Source of the DNA: Hymenolepis diminuta
Taxonomy: Eukaryota > Platyhelminthes > Cestoda > Cyclophyllidea > Hymenolepididae
Assembly: GCA_900708905.1 (NCBI GenBank)
Contig: CAADRB010000010.1
Span: 2,793,329 to 2,857,328 of the forward strand
Reading direction: 5' to 3'
Length of the DNA stretch: 64,000 nucleotides
A program made the position numbers and the translations under genes. Below the pieces are notes generated by a model. It made no database searches and was not told the origin of the DNA. It worked only from the letters and a program-made list of their open reading frames with translations. Each line of letters starts with the position of its first letter. The first letter of the stretch is position 1. Below are positions 1-14,074 of this stretch, in pieces.

Positions 1-677
1 GAACACTTCTCAGTGATATCACAAGACGTAAATTATTTGTTGATTTCTAAGTATAACTTTCGGTTAAGAGATGTCTAAATTTTTTTTCTATTTCTTGAGC
101 TTTACGATATCCAGAAACGGGCTTTTTGTGATCGATGGTTCTCTGAGGGAAACTTGAGGTCACTGCACGATTAAACACTTCGTGGTAACAGTTCGAATTT
201 GGTAATAGTTCCGATGTTGCAGCAGGATCAATCACTTCAAGCGTCACTGTGTGGTCGAGATAAAAATTTTGGAAATGCATAGAAATTTATCTTTTAATAT
301 CTTCCTTTACCTTTTGTACCAATTTCAGTTGATTAGTAGCTTAATTGTAGCCTAATAGCCATTGATTCCTTAAAAATTCCATCACATCTAGTCAAATATG
401 GATTTTGTTACACAGTGAATTTTGCTAATCGAAACGTAAGAAGGGCATTGGGGGAGGTCAAGCCAATTCCGTGCGTCCGTTCATCTATCGGTCATTGACT
501 TAGTCTCAGTCAGCTATACGGTGACTTATTCTTCATTATATTTATATCGGTGTATTAGTACTTATCTGTGTGTTCTCTTCTATTCTTTTTTTGCTTTGGG
601 TTGCTCGGTGAGAGCAGGCACCAAGTACTTTGGTACTAAAGTTTCCGGTTTCCGATCAACACCTTTTTCTATTTTAG
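1..677. other. Upstream flank / POLD1 intron, no assigned exon
   Basis: No POLD1 exon is visible here. The exon that should carry the first exonuclease motif (a Phe-Asp-Ile-Glu type sequence) is not found, so the 5' POLD1 exons must lie left of the window. The stretch most likely ends as intron at the acceptor AG 676-677. A 77-codon minus-strand ORF (47-280) lies inside it and is not assigned. Confidence 0.6.
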
Positions 678-3600
678 GTATCTTTCCAGTGCCAGAACAT
701 GATGCTGTGATCCAGATTGCCAACATGGTTATCAACTACGGCGATTCCAGACCCTTTATTCGTAATGTCTTTACTCTCGACACTTGTGCACCGATTGTCG
801 GTTCTCAAGTCATCTGTTTTGCAACTGAGACGGAGATGCTTTCTGTAAGTTGTCCCCTAATCATCTATGCTATTATCTAGAGATGGGCATCATTTGTGCG
901 GGAAGTCGACCCGGATATGATCACAGGCTACAACATGCAGAATTTTGATCTGCCCTACTTGGTTAATCGATGCTCTCATCTCAAGGTCTCCTCCTTCCCC
1001 TTCTTGGGGCGAGTGCTTGGCGCCAAGTCGGTTGTGAAGGAGAGTATGATCCAATCGAAGCAGATGGGTCGACGAGAGAACAAGTATGTCTCTATCGATG
1101 GTCGTATTCAATTCGATCTTCTCCAGGTACGTTTTATTCATTTGTTGATAAGAGAGTTAACCCAACGGAATGGGTTGATGACCACGGTAAAGATCTCATT
1201 GCTTATATTATTTAGTGTGACGTTAGTGTGGCCATCAATCTATGCATCTGCCAAATTGGAAGTCACGAATTAGTTGAACGTCATGGTCCATCGTTCTGGT
1301 ATGAGTGCCACTTCTCTGTCCAAGAAGAATGTTCGAAATCACTTTTCACAAATAGACTAGGGATTTACTAGGTATAGTTTTTTAAGCTCTCTTTTAAGCC
1401 TTTGACTGACTTACAAACATAAGATCTAGGTCGATATTCTTGACAGTTTTACGTGAAGTAATTGGTTTTTCTGTTTAGATCAGAGTTTTAGGTTGACCCT
1501 TTCTAAAGATCATAGTGTTCAGCTAGAACTAATGAGGTACTATTCATTTATTGTAGAGCGTTATAGCTTTAGAATGATTAATGCTGAAAAGGGTGGTTTT
1601 TCCTATGCCCTCATCTTTCTAGATTCGACGAATTTCAATAGAATCCAGATGTGAATGGTCTTGAGGATTGATTTGATGATTGAGTCATTGGAGACGTTCA
1701 TTGCATGACTGGCTAGCTGAAATTTTACGGTAGTAGGAGGGAGAAATGAGGGGTGTTAAGCCATTACATGGAACCTTAAAAGCGCCGGTAGTCTGCTCAC
1801 GAAAATGGTTGGCAGTTAATATACCACGCAGTTACTTCACAATTTCGCGTCTCTGAAATTTGACCCCCACGCTTTTAATAAGCAGTATTTTTGAATTCAG
1901 GTGCTCTTGAGGGACTACAAATTACGAAGCTACACTCTGAACGCTGTAAGTTATCATTTCCTGCAAGAACAGAAGGAAGACGTTCATCACAGTGTCATTA
2001 CAGATCTCCAAAATGGTAACGAACAGACACGGAGGCGTCTAGCTGTCTACTGCCTCAAAGATGCCTACCTTCCCCTACGCCTATTAGACAAGCTAATGTC
2101 CGTAGTTAATAATGTGGAAATGGCGCGTGTAACAGGTGTCCCAATAACCTATCTTCTCAAACGAGGTCAACAGGTCAAGGTTATCTCTCAACTCCTGCGT
2201 AAGGCAAAAGAGCACGATCTCTTGCTGCCTACTCAACGACCAGGACAAGGAGATGAGTATGTTGGCGCCACGGTTATTGAACCCCGGCGAGGTTTTTACA
2301 ACGAACCAATAGCGACGCTGGACTTCTCTAGTCTGTATCCGAGCATTATGATGGCACATAATCTCTGTTATACCACTTTGATCAAACCGGAGGACATTTC
2401 TGCAGCCGGTGGAATCAATACTTTCTGCATGAAGTATGAACTCGGTCCAGATGATTACATCAAAACCCCCACGGGGTCGTATTTCGTGAAAAAACATGTT
2501 AGAAATGGTCTGCTTCCGCAGATTCTTGAACAGCTTCTAATTGCTAGAAAGAAGTAAGCTTTTTCTGCATTATAATTTGAGAATTCTATATGTTAGAAAC
2601 GGTATTACACAAAATAATTAATAAGTAACTCCTTATTTTCAAATTCAAATAATATTATTATTTTAGTATTTGTCGAAGTAACAGTGTTTAAGATAGAGGA
2701 TAGAAGGAGAGGAGATAAGAATAATGGGTCACTTGAAAACAACTTGTAGGTATTGTCCATCTTGAGACGAAACACAAACACTGGGCTCATTGGGCTTTGT
2801 TTTGTCGACTTCTTATCGCCTTTTTTAAATGTCTGTCTAGAGCTATTGTTGTCACTAGGATGAGCGGCTGTATGTGTAGTAAAAAAGTCTCATAAGGTAT
2901 GACAGAACCTTCATTCTTCAATTTAAAAACATTTTGACTTTTCTGCTGCGCATTAATTGAATACATATTGGGTTTAGGTTGTGATGGTAGTGAAATATCT
3001 TAATAGTTCTTATCGTATAATCTTTTAAACATTTCTGAGAAATGGGATGCTTACAATTGATGGAATTATGCATATTTGCAGTAAAGTAATGTCGTCTAAT
3101 GTGTTGGTACATTTTCTTGTTTTTGATATTTTCCAGGAAAGTTCTGGAAAGAGGAATTAACTTATTTGAGGTTAATGATCATTATTTTTTCCTTATTTTC
3201 TCGGCCAGAATCTTCCTGTGTTATTCCATCTAGCTGAAAACAAAACGTCAGGTAGATTTTTGATGAACACATAAAAGTCATAATCTTATTAGACCCTCAT
3301 GGAATCTTAATCGAAGAGATCATTTGGTTATTATATGATATTTTAATCGGTTTTTTAATAAGGTAATGAAAAGACCCCAATATGGTTTTTACCCTAAGTA
3401 GGGATTTGCGTTTCATCTGTCGATTTTAGAGCTAAACGTGAGCTGGTTATGGAAACTGATCCTTTTAAGCGCTCTGTTTTGGACGGTCGTCAATTGGCCC
3501 TGAAGGTTAGTGCCAACTCTGTCTACGGTTTCACAGGAGCTCAGGTGGGAAAACTTCCCTGTTTGGAGATTTCTGGATCTGTCACAGCATTCGGTCGGCA

Positions 3601-6600
3601 AATGATTGAAGAGACTAAACGTCTTGTTGAAGAAAAGTTCACGATGGCGAATGGATACAGGGACAACGCTATGGTGTGTTAGAATCCCATTGTATCTCAC
3701 TTTGCTAACTACTGAAACAATTTCAGCGATTGATGTTATTTCTCTTAGGTAATATACGGTGATACGGATTCCGTAATGTGTAAATTCGGGGTTTCCACAG
3801 TTGCAGAAGCTATGGAATTGGGTCGTGAAGGTGCAGAATACATTTCCAGCAAGTTTTTGGATCCAATCAAGCTGGAATTCGAGAAGGTAGACTTAAAAAT
3901 ACCTTCCGATTGGTTTGATTAGAGTGTCTGACTAAATCCTTTTTTCTTTTAGGTGTACTTCCCATACCTTCTGATTAATAAGAAACGCTATGCAGGTCTC
4001 TACTTTACCAAGCCAGACAAGTTTGACAAAATGGATTGCAAGGGTATTGAGACAGTGAGACGTGATAACAGCCCTCTTGTGGCAAACCTTGTCAATGCTT
4101 GTCTTGAACGTATTCTCATTGACAGGTTAGGCTCTTCTTTCACTTCTCCTTTGTTCACATGTACCCTGTTTTTAAAATTATAGGCTCCGTTTATAGAGTT
4201 ACTTAAAGAGTATTAGTGATAAGTTATATCTTTGGCTTTCTAGATATCGGAACTTATACTTTTGATATACTTGAGTTACTTCAGTCATGACTTTGTCCAC
4301 GTCTCCTTAGTTCCTGTTAATATGTGGCAGCTTAAATTATATTTCCGTTTGAAAACAACGATTTCTCTTAAAAGAAGTAATTTGCTCATGCAGATTTGGA
4401 TCAGTTGGGAATATTTGATTGTCTCATTAGCCAACAATCCTGACTGTGGGAGAAAATCAGGATCGATAATCCTTTATCCGTTCAGGTGAACTGGAAATAT
4501 TCCTTTATATTTCTAATAAATTTCCAAGAGTTATTTCGAGAAAATCCTTCGCACATTATGTATTTCTACTGAAGAAGCAGTTACGGATTATTAGTTATCA
4601 ATGTACAATGCAAAAAAATCGCTAAGCTACCCCCTTTCGAGCTTATACTAACTTCACCATAAATAAGGCGGAAGGGAGACGTTGGACGTCATGGGATACT
4701 TGTGATAGGAAGGAATAAGGAAGGCATTCATCTCTTGGATAGAAAACTGAAAAGTTCAACGAGTGGGACTTAGTTAACTGGAAATAATCCATAAGTTAGT
4801 TTGAAGGTGAGTTTCGTAAAGTAAGCTCTTCTACATTTTTGTAATGCTATGAAGTCTAGCTTTTACCGCTATAATCTGTGTGTGCATTAGATATCGATAA
4901 GCTAGTCATCTTCATATTGTTGATACTTGAATATCAAAATATTGCCGGATAACGGTTACTGTCCCGAATAACTGTCAAGGTCTTAGCAGTAGTATGCGTT
5001 CGCACTTAGTATGGATGATGGTCTCCCATCCCGAAATAAAACACTACGGCTTTGAGTTTGTCGACTTCCAACTCAATATGCGGGCGATAAAAAGCTGAGA
5101 TAAACGTATGAACAATTTAAAAGAGCATTAGTGAAGCATGTCCCTTGCTCTTCTCTCCTTATCAGTTGACCTCGGATATCCCCTTCCCTAATACTTAAGT
5201 TCTGTAATGTATAATAGACCGTATAAGAATCTCAGTTAGTATGGTCCTTAGGTAGTCTCCCTAACCTAAAATCTAGTTCATCGCTACCACCAACATTCTT
5301 TTTACGGAATTATGGTACTGTGGGGAGCGTATTTAAGAACATCATAAAAATAAGGTAATATAAAATGAAAGAGCATAATGTCTAAACGATTCATGAAATA
5401 TGGATCAAGGTGCATCAAAGTTAACAAAAGTAAAAGGAAATGACCACCTCAATGACCTCTTTCCTCTAATCCAGCAAGGGATATGATGATGAGTATATCT
5501 CGGTATGCAAATTACTCCACCGATTCATATTCTACTTCTACAATGGTCTACTTGCTGGCATGCCTGCTTCCGTACTGGTGCTGCCCTCCCTACTTCAGAT
5601 TTTCTAGTGATTTACAATATGTTAAAATCTATTCCCGTTTATATTCCAGGGATCCAAACGGAGCCATCAGCTATGCTCAACACACCATCTCCGATCTCCT
5701 CTGCAACCGAATCGATATTGCCCAGTTAGTGATAAGCAAGGAGCTGACCAAAACAGATCAGGAGTACACAGGCAAACAAGCTCATGTCGAGTTGGCCAAT
5801 AAGATGCGTCGTCGTGATCCTGGATCAGCACCTCAGTTGGGTGATCGTGTGCCTTACGTCATCACTGCAGTAGGTGGGAAAAATACCGCCGCTTATCTCA
5901 AGGCGGAAGACCCACTGTATGTTCTACAACACAATGTGCCAATTGATGCCAAGTACTATTTGGAGAACCAGCTTGCTAATCCCCTCATGAGAATTTTTGA
6001 GCCTATTCTTGGGGAAGCGAAGGCGAAATCGGCCCTACTAAGTTAGTCTTGTTGGATGTATTAAAGGAAAATTATCGTTAATTATTCATAAAATTTGCAT
6101 ATTTGTTAAAGGGTGTTAAATTGCAGGGTTACTGCCTTGCAGAATTTTGGAGCAAGGTCTGTCATAAAAGCAATTACTTGTTATTATTGAGTTCCACATG
6201 TACCGTCCATAAAAGCCTCCGTCAAGTATTTGCCAATCAGGACGAACCGAAAGTTAGTGTCCAGTAACGTCGGTCACTTTACTGATCAATTGGAGGACTT
6301 TTGTCGCCCAAATATTTCCGTTTTACATTCCGCCTGATTTCAGTGGTCTAGATGAGTAACTTGTTGACATTGTGAAAAGACAACTTTTCTTATTACAAGA
6401 GGAAAAGACGGTTGAAGAGATTCTTGATTCTTTACAATCGAGGTACCGGAATTCGCCTATGGTTGGTGCCCAAATCAGTGTGTGTCATCGTAAAATCTCC
6501 ATTCTCGATACGCACTGAAAACGATTCCAATGAAGATTAATCTGGGCACATGTTATTGGTTTAAAACATGAGACCTCTAATCCTACTGGTGATGGGAGCC

Positions 6601-7953
6601 AGTCTCTTGAATAATATCTGTGTCTGTTATTCTCTCATCAATTTCGTTTAGCCAACTGCGAATTAGATGAACTGAATATCTCCAAGTTAGCTAGGCTGAA
6701 CTTTGCCGTATCTTAGCAAATATTGTACGGGTTGGTTTTTAAAAGCAGTTTTGCAGTGATCTTGTCCCTTTTCTATGATAAACTGTTTTATTAAGTCGCT
6801 TATAGATACCCCCTCGCCAGTCTGAACTGAGGAATGGTTTTCGGTTCGGTTGACCCAGTCAGAAATATACATATTTCCATTTTTAAGTTTTCTACAAACT
6901 TGGAAGGTCTCTTGAACCACTACTTTGACTTGGAGCAAGTGTGGAAGTGAATCTTAGAATTTTCTTTTCTCTATTACTGATTATAAATTATTGTCTCCAA
7001 TTTGAGTCTTACTGCGCTATGTTCTGAAACTTTCAGTTGTATCAATATAGTAAAGTAGATCTCTATGCAAGGTATATCGTTCCTTAAGTTTTGCCTATGC
7101 ACTATCGACACGATCATCGTTCTTCGGGCGAAATTCTCAATAATGACTTTCAGTGCGTGATTTTATGTTGTTTCAAATCTTATAAAAGATAAGGATAGTT
7201 GAAAAGACATCCCAGTATGTCATCCTTAATGACTCTTCAAAAAGTCGTTTGGAAAGTAGTATATGTTCTCCAGTGTTAGAAGAAGTCTTTCCCCGAACTC
7301 CTTTGCTGTGTCTATGCACCCACTTGTCTGAATAATATGAGGTTTATCGTCTTCGTTAATAAACGGCATTCTTGCCTATGTACCCCCTAGTGCTTTTTTG
7401 TTTCCTTTCAGCTGGTGAACATACACTAGTAAAGTCAATGGCTCACTCAAAGGTCGGTCAATTATCAGCTTTCACTCAAAAACGAGCAACATGTGTTGGG
7501 TGCAAGGCTCTTCTGCCAAAGGACAGGGAAGGTAAGTTTCATTCATTCTTCATTTTCAACTCAGTCTTTATGTGTTCGTATTTTATTCTCTTCTCAGCTG
7601 AAGCACTGTGCACTTACTGTGAACCACGAGCATCAGAAATCTACCAAAAGGAGACAGAGAGACTACGTACTCTTGAAGGTAGATTTTCGCGTCTCTGGAC
7701 TGAGTGTCAGCGTTGTCAAGGCAGTATTCACGAGGAAGTCATTTGTACCAGGTTAGCCTGCTGAATATTTGTTAATAGTCTAAATCCCGATATCAATATA
7801 ATTTTATCTACTTATATAGTCTCAGTAACTTAGTTTGAAATTTTCTTATGTCCTAGTCGAGATTGCCCTATCTTCTACATGCGTACAAAGGTAAGAGCAG
7901 ATTTGGATGAACACGTTGGTACTATGAAGAGATTCGGAGATCCAACTTGGTGA
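678..7953 (+). CDS. POLD1: DNA polymerase delta catalytic subunit, 3' part (10 exons)
   Basis: Family-B polymerase that, with PCNA, carries out lagging-strand synthesis and 3'-5' proofreading in the nucleus. Exons: 678-844, 881-1126, 1901-2553, 3430-3673, 3749-3886, 3953-4125, 5650-6041, 7412-7531, 7598-7751, 7857-7953. They join in phase to 793 codons plus TGA, close to what is expected from the proofreading domain to the C-terminus. Visible motifs: Exo [14 protein letters not shown], Exo [13 protein letters not shown], polymerase motif [12 protein letters not shown], motif [14 protein letters not shown] and motif C YGDTDSV with the catalytic aspartates. Two C-terminal cysteine clusters follow: CVGC...CTYC (CysA) and CQRC...CTSRDC (CysB, the iron-sulfur site of the family). 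All introns are GT-AG; the first is 36 bases and the longest (4126-5649) 1.5 kb. The final exon reads through an internal gtaaga. The 5' end lies outside the window, so the start codon is not seen. It is convergent with PSMD8. Confidence 0.98.
7090..7335 (+). repeat. Dispersed repeat R3, copy 1 (in POLD1 intron)
   Basis: This intronic stretch aligns by eye, with gaps, to 40640-40950 in the same orientation. Shared blocks include a cac-atcgac..gatc start, ggat.gttgaaa.gaca..catccca, g.agtatatgtt and a later .ctatg.....cttgtc. It looks like an old diverged transposable-element fragment of unknown class. Confidence 0.55.
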
Positions 7954-8566
7954 TCGAGCAAGAAAGAAATTAGATGTTACATGTTTAAGTTTCGATATAT
8001 TAATATATTTTTGATAATAAGCCAGCCTTATTTATTCGGGATCGTGAACAAATCGGCTTTAAATATTCGCATAGGTTAGAACAAAAAGAGACGGAAGAAC
8101 GAGAGATCGACTTTCAACCGATTGTTACTGTCTAGAGTAAAAAGCACTTTAATCAACATTCACAAAACCAGGGATCACAGATTCGAAATTCATCGGGGCA
8201 AGTCTAATGATTAAAATTGGTCAAGAAAAGATTGAATCTCTTACTTGAGCTTCCAAAATGTTACTTTACCAAATATAAGTGTCGGAAAGCCCTGCCCTAC
8301 AATAGGATTGAGACTAAAATTTTGGCCTCCGGCAGACTTGTACCTGTGCAGAAAAATTTCGGCTACTACTGATCAATTAATCGATAAAATAAATAGATTA
8401 AACCGATATAGATGAGATCAGATTCAGATATGAACATGCGACAAAACAGACAACTATCTAACACGGAGTTTTAGTAATAATGGAAATAACCTACAATTAA
8501 AAAATCAAAAGGCAAAAGTGTCAAAAAACGGCAAATTAACAAAATGCACACATATACAAGCACAGT
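7954..8566. other. Intergenic between convergent POLD1 and PSMD8
   Basis: The two 3' untranslated regions must lie here. No canonical AATAAA is obvious just after the POLD1 stop. Several AT-rich stretches are present and no open frame of interest is seen. Confidence 0.6.
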
Positions 8567-9568
8567 CTAGATAATTTGCTCCAGTTCATGAGTATAGTGA
8601 AGGAGTATTTTCGTGAGGTCCTCAGCGGGTAATGCATTTTCTGTCTGTTTGGTCTTTGCAAATACGTACTTTCCATCAACTTGAGTCCATTGACGCTAAA
8701 CAATATATATACATTTAAGGCAAGTTAATGATAATATTACCTGTTTCGCGAAAGCTTTCATTTGCTCGGGCTTGGTGAAGAAAAGAGCTTTAGTAGCTTC
8801 TTCAACGGAAAGCTCCTCATAAGCGACTTCAATACAAGAGGCAACTTCATCCCTATAATGGCGAACTCAACTAAATGACCTCTCTTATTACCTTGTAGCA
8901 TCCAAAAGAATATCGATGAAATAATTGTAGCGCTCTGAGGGAACGTTTCCCTTAGAGAGGAAGACTTTATGGAAACTTCCCTCCATCAGGTACTGTTCCA
9001 TTGAAAGAGGATGCTTAATGTAGGGGTTCAAGTTAATCTCATCTGAAGACAGACGCTCTACTTCCTAGAGGGAGATAAGTTACACTGAAATTAAATTACT
9101 GTATGGAATTCAGCCAGTCTTCCCTGTGCCAGCAGACGTAGTAAATTTAATCCAAAGAGCTCATATTTGTATGGAGAATCGGGCAAATTAACTCTATAAA
9201 TTTTATTTAAGTACAGAGAAGTTGACGAACTTGTAGTCACAATAGTAGCATTTCAACTGTGACATATAACGTTCAAAAGCAGCCATATCCCGCTTTTCAA
9301 GAGACAGTATTGCACCAATTTCCAAGGTATCACCTTCAAAATAATAACAGGCGAACAAAAATTACGTGCTATTAGTAGCTCCCTCTTAGATGCTGATGCT
9401 TCCTGATTTGGCATATAGCAGAACTTCGTCAAGTCCAGCTACAAACATTAGAACTTAAAGCAGGATTACCGTGAGCTTTTCAAGCCTTTGCTGGCATAAA
9501 GCCAGATCATGGTTTTTTTTGTTCCATTCCTGAGAAAGACACTGAAACCTTCGAACTAGATCCTCCAT
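8567..9568 (-). CDS. PSMD8: 26S proteasome non-ATPase regulatory subunit 8 (Rpn12), 7 exons, complete
   Basis: Lid subunit of the 19S regulatory particle. In transcript order the exons are 9568-9470, 9438-9366, 9333-9231, 9193-9100, 9064-8892, 8852-8741 and 8695-8567. They join in phase to 260 codons plus TAG. Family landmarks: LTKFCYMPN near the N-terminus, LEIGA followed by [75 protein letters not shown] and the C-terminal HELEQII, which match the animal CSN8/PSMD8/EIF3K-type PCI domain. All six introns are only 31-45 bases. The ATG (9566-9568) opens the frame about 10 residues before family similarity begins; the poorly conserved long N-terminus of the mammalian protein is absent. A CT-rich stretch ending in AG lies just upstream of the ATG on this strand and could be a trans-splice acceptor, which is inference. 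Confidence 0.97.
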
Positions 9569-10079
9569 AGATAAAGATAACTAAGCAAAGACTTTGAACA
9601 TACAGCCGAAGGTCACTATATTGACCAATAAAATTTTAGGATTAATTATCATTTGCAAATTTATGTGAGAAAATGCATACACAAACATATATACCGCTTT
9701 TTTATTCAAATAAAAAATTGTTTACTTTTGAAGACTGTAGTTAACAGAATCACAATATATTTCATCAACTTCATTTAACAGGTCATACAAATTGAAGTTT
9801 CAATCGCTTCATTTTCAGAGACAAAATTTCATAATTTATTTGTGATAAAATTTAAGCAAATTTCAGAATTTTTGACGTTGTATAGCAGATTTACAGTTTC
9901 CCATAAAGTCATCCCAATGACTTCCATAGCATTTTGAATTATTTGAATCTCCCAAGACAATTGATTGATGTGTCCACCACATTTGGCTTGAATAGAGGGG
10001 TGGTATCCTGGAGTAGCTCTTATGAGAAACCCACATTCTATCACCTCTCTAGTTGACCGACATTAACTAATATAGTTGG

Positions 10080-10760
10080 TATAAAGACGTGAAGAAGGAT
10101 CTGTGGGGTTCACAACGCTAACAAGGCTGATTGGATCACGTGGGCTAGAACTTTCCGGGAAGTGCGGAGATGTAATCGGTCGCATTGAGAACAAACGCGG
10201 AAGTGTCCTCAACCAATCAGCAATCAAGATCCCTGCAGCCTAGCATGGTTTTGTATTTAATGGCTAAGCTTTTGACACAAAAAAACAACGAAGTGGTCAG
10301 TAAACCCTCGCCACTCAGCATCTTTCTGGTTCTTACCACGTTGGGCAGAGCTTAGCTTATTTGGGGGTGAATTGATAAGAGGGGACTCTGCTAGAGGCTA
10401 TTCGGACTGCTTAGGAAGATTACTTAGGTGCAGCAAAAAGACTTATTGGTGTAGCATCCGCTACAGATCTATCGGGGGGGATTAGAAGGAACAAGTCAAA
10501 TCACCCATGTCGCCAGATCAGTTCGGAGGTGACAGGCAAGCCACCCCAGTTTATTAATTAGTAAATTAGGTTTATATACAAAACATTTCTTTGTTAGACG
10601 TCAGTCATGTCTCGTTGTCGGTGTCTCGGCGTGACGATGGACATCTGTTGCGCAACCACCCAGACACCTGTGGACACGATAGTGGAGATCTTATCGTCAG
10701 TCAATCACTTCTAATCACCGGGTGCTGTTAGACATTTGCTGGTTATAACAATTGGCAATT
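10080..10760. repeat. GC-richer block, probable decayed repeat element
   Basis: Base composition changes abruptly against AT-rich flanks on both sides. The block has no long open frame, no splice-bounded coding stretch and no tRNA-like boxes that I can see. A decayed transposable element is the simplest reading, but its class is not recognised. Confidence 0.35.
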
Positions 10761-11221
10761 GATTTCGTAACCTCTGAGTTGGCAAACATGCACATCATCC
10801 ACTGTATTTGACTAGTCTACTTTAGCCACGGATTTTTTGTGGATTTTCTAAAAATAATACGGAACTCCAGAACATACACATGCAAAATAAACTCTGACTT
10901 TGTAATACTTCTAAAATTTGACAGCTAAACGAAAACTGAAATACCTATTTTATAAAAATAATCCTGACAAATTTAGCTAGAAGTCTTTTCTGACAAGAAC
11001 TAAATTATAAGTAGCATTCACATTGAGTCTGTGCATAACTTCCAACAGAAGAAACAAAAAATGCAAAATTATGTTTTTATTTTACAAATAACTCATAATG
11101 CTTAAAATTAATAGTGATGTTAACTCAGAAGGGGAGAATTCGAATTCCATCTTAAGTTACAATTTGGAAAATAATTTGTCACTACCATATTTTAGTCATG
11201 TCAACACGAAATAAACAAAGC

Positions 11222-11225
<4 letters not shown>

Positions 11226-11252
<27 letters not shown>
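11226..11252. repeat. (TA)n microsatellite
   Basis: A perfect TA dinucleotide run of about 13 units in AT-rich intergenic DNA. Confidence 0.95.
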
Positions 11253-14074
11253 TGGTGGTAAAAATATTCACTGATATTATTAAAAAAATAGTGAATAATA
11301 ATAATTTAAAATGTCATCGAAGAGTGTCAATGTTTTCAATATTATTTGCAAAATATGAAAAAATATCAAATAACAATGAAAAAGAAAATATAAAAGACCA
11401 AGTGAGGAGATCGTGAAAATGTAAATATCATAAAACAGTCGTAAATCCATTACAATAGATGTTCAGGTTCAAAAGTTGAGCATCCGAGGGAAGAATCTCA
11501 AAAGGACGGAAGAATAAAAAGGGACGGAAGGTCAATAATATAAATTCAGGGCTCCGATATTTTTAGAATGCTTTATTTCTGGATTCATTATTTTGTCTAA
11601 TTTTAATAGCACTTTACAGCGTGACGTTCTTATGGTCCACATTCAAGGTAATTTCCGTCATGTTCAGAGATTATCGACCACGTGATTCAGTTCAGTGACC
11701 GGTTATGCATTTCTATGAAGGCTGTCTTCTATAATAGTTATTAGTTAATATTATTGTAGATAAGTAATGTCTGCTAAAAGATTTTGTAACCAACAGCTGT
11801 CTTATTAATTATAGAATCTATACTGTGAAATACAAAGTTACTATAATACATAATATTATGATTACGGTAGTGCAGAAAAATTTTCACTAATTTTCATTGT
11901 GGGAAAGCAACTGAAATTGAGTAAATTAATTTCAATAAGGAATGAGGTGAGTGAATTGAAAGGAAACTGTCAAACGGGTTACTTCATAGGATCTTCGGAT
12001 TGGGATTGAAGAATATTCCTTTGATGAACGATTCACTACTGTGCCTTCCAAAATTCAAAGTTTGTAATTCGTCTCCTGAATGGCTGATCAAATCTCTATT
12101 CTAAGCCTTTAGTGCTTAATGATCGGATCTTTAATAATGATAGTCGGTCCTGACACTTCAAATTATTTCTTCCTTGAAAGGCCGAAAAAGCGGTATTATC
12201 TTACATGATCTTAAGCAGATTACAATATCTTAGCATAGCAAGGACTACAGGACACAGTTTACACGAGGTAAACTCTAATAATTCGATCTTTTTATAAATA
12301 GCGAAAATAAGTTTTCATAAATTTGATTTCACTCCTTTATTATGAATAATCAACAAGGAAAACGGAAAGAATGAAATATTTAAACAGTTATAAATATATG
12401 TAGATGGCTAATGTATTAAGTAGGCAAATAATGCATGATGATGTTCAGGATACGCAAAAGTAGCCCCATGTAGTGGTAAATATTCCTGAAATCCTTATGC
12501 AAAATTCTACCAAAATAAATACGACCCGCTGCGGGACTAAGTGTAAGCCTGTTTGAACTTTTTTTCTTAACAGGGAAATTATAAGCTATTAACTAAACTA
12601 ACCCCCCAAAAAACATAGGACAAGATGTAAGGTATTGGATATTAGGTACAAAACTCCAGAAGGTCTCAGTGAGAACACATCTAGTTCCTATAGTTTTGTA
12701 TTGCACCATTTACACTGATTAGACAGACAAACTACCCACATCTGAGGAGAGGTCATTCATACTCAAATCGCCATTTCTTAAAGGGAGCCTATCATGTAGT
12801 CCGACACTGATAGCCCGAATATTGCAAAAAAGAACTGAGTATGTTGAATGTTTGTTATATTCTATACAATTTATTATTTTTTTGTTAACTGGAGAACAAA
12901 AAGTAGGCTTAAAATTGGAGAATATGTATGATAGCTGTGGTTAAACATAAAAGTGTACTTTCACTAGACCGGCTAGTTTCAGACTCATTTCAGGATCAAT
13001 TAATAACTAGAAACAGAATCGAAATAATTAATAAATAAGAACGATCCGTTCAAGGTATTCTATTTTAAAACGAAGTTACGTCCTTTCAAACTTTTTCTGA
13101 TTGAATAAACTCTAAATGGAAAGCAGTGATGCTAAAATACAATTATTTGTTATCTCAGAATAAGAAGGGCTTATTTAAATTATATCTTTCAATTAGAGGT
13201 TTTAATTAGTAAAATATTTGGGCCGTTTATATCAATGACGGGTTTTACCTGAGAGAGACAAATGTAGAAAAGGGAAAAAACGTACGAGATTAGTTTTCAA
13301 AAAAACCAGACTAGACTGAGACAGAGTTAATGATGGAACATTTTTAGGGAAATTTGAATAGCCGTAAGCCGATTTGTGAATAAATGCCAGCATAATATGA
13401 AGGAGAAATCGGTAGACAACTTAAAGACTAGGGATGAGTCGTACAAAAACATAAAAGCCATAAAACAAGGTGTGAGTCGATATTCGAATTAAGATCATAG
13501 GTAATCGATTGGGTAGAGAAAGAACAAAGTCACTTCACGTTTACAAATATTTATAAAAATAATAGTATTTCTTTTTCTAATTTTGAACGTTATTCTTAAC
13601 TGGCCACCCAAAAGCAGTTATTCCAATCTTTTTCTACAAAATTTAAAAGATTAAAAAGGAGAAAAAACTGAGCGAGAATTTTAAACTTTTAAAACAGTTT
13701 GACACATTTGCCGAAGTTCTTCAGGAATAAAAAAAAAGGAAAAAATTCAACATAATCATGAAAACGAATATCCATATAATGGGTTTTCGAAACGAGTAAT
13801 TGTTATCAACTTCCTTCCGAGAAACAGAAGAATTATAAGATGATTTATATATGAAATTTACGTTTAGAAAAAATCTGCGACTGATCATGTGCAAATTAAC
13901 CAAATATTAAATCCCAAAAGTAAGAGGGAGAAAGATGTGATATTAGTGGTTAAGTAACTAAGATAATACGACTAACCAGTTCGTCATTCTTAAAAAAGCA
14001 AGGTTCAAGTACGAGCGCTGCCTCACGTATATCGCACACCAATTACGGATCTTGGTATCTTTAAGATTGTTTAG

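Noticed and set aside
1127..1273. POLD1 frame continuing past 1126
   Set aside because: Follows a gtacgt donor; the next exon at 1901 continues the conserved sequence without loss.
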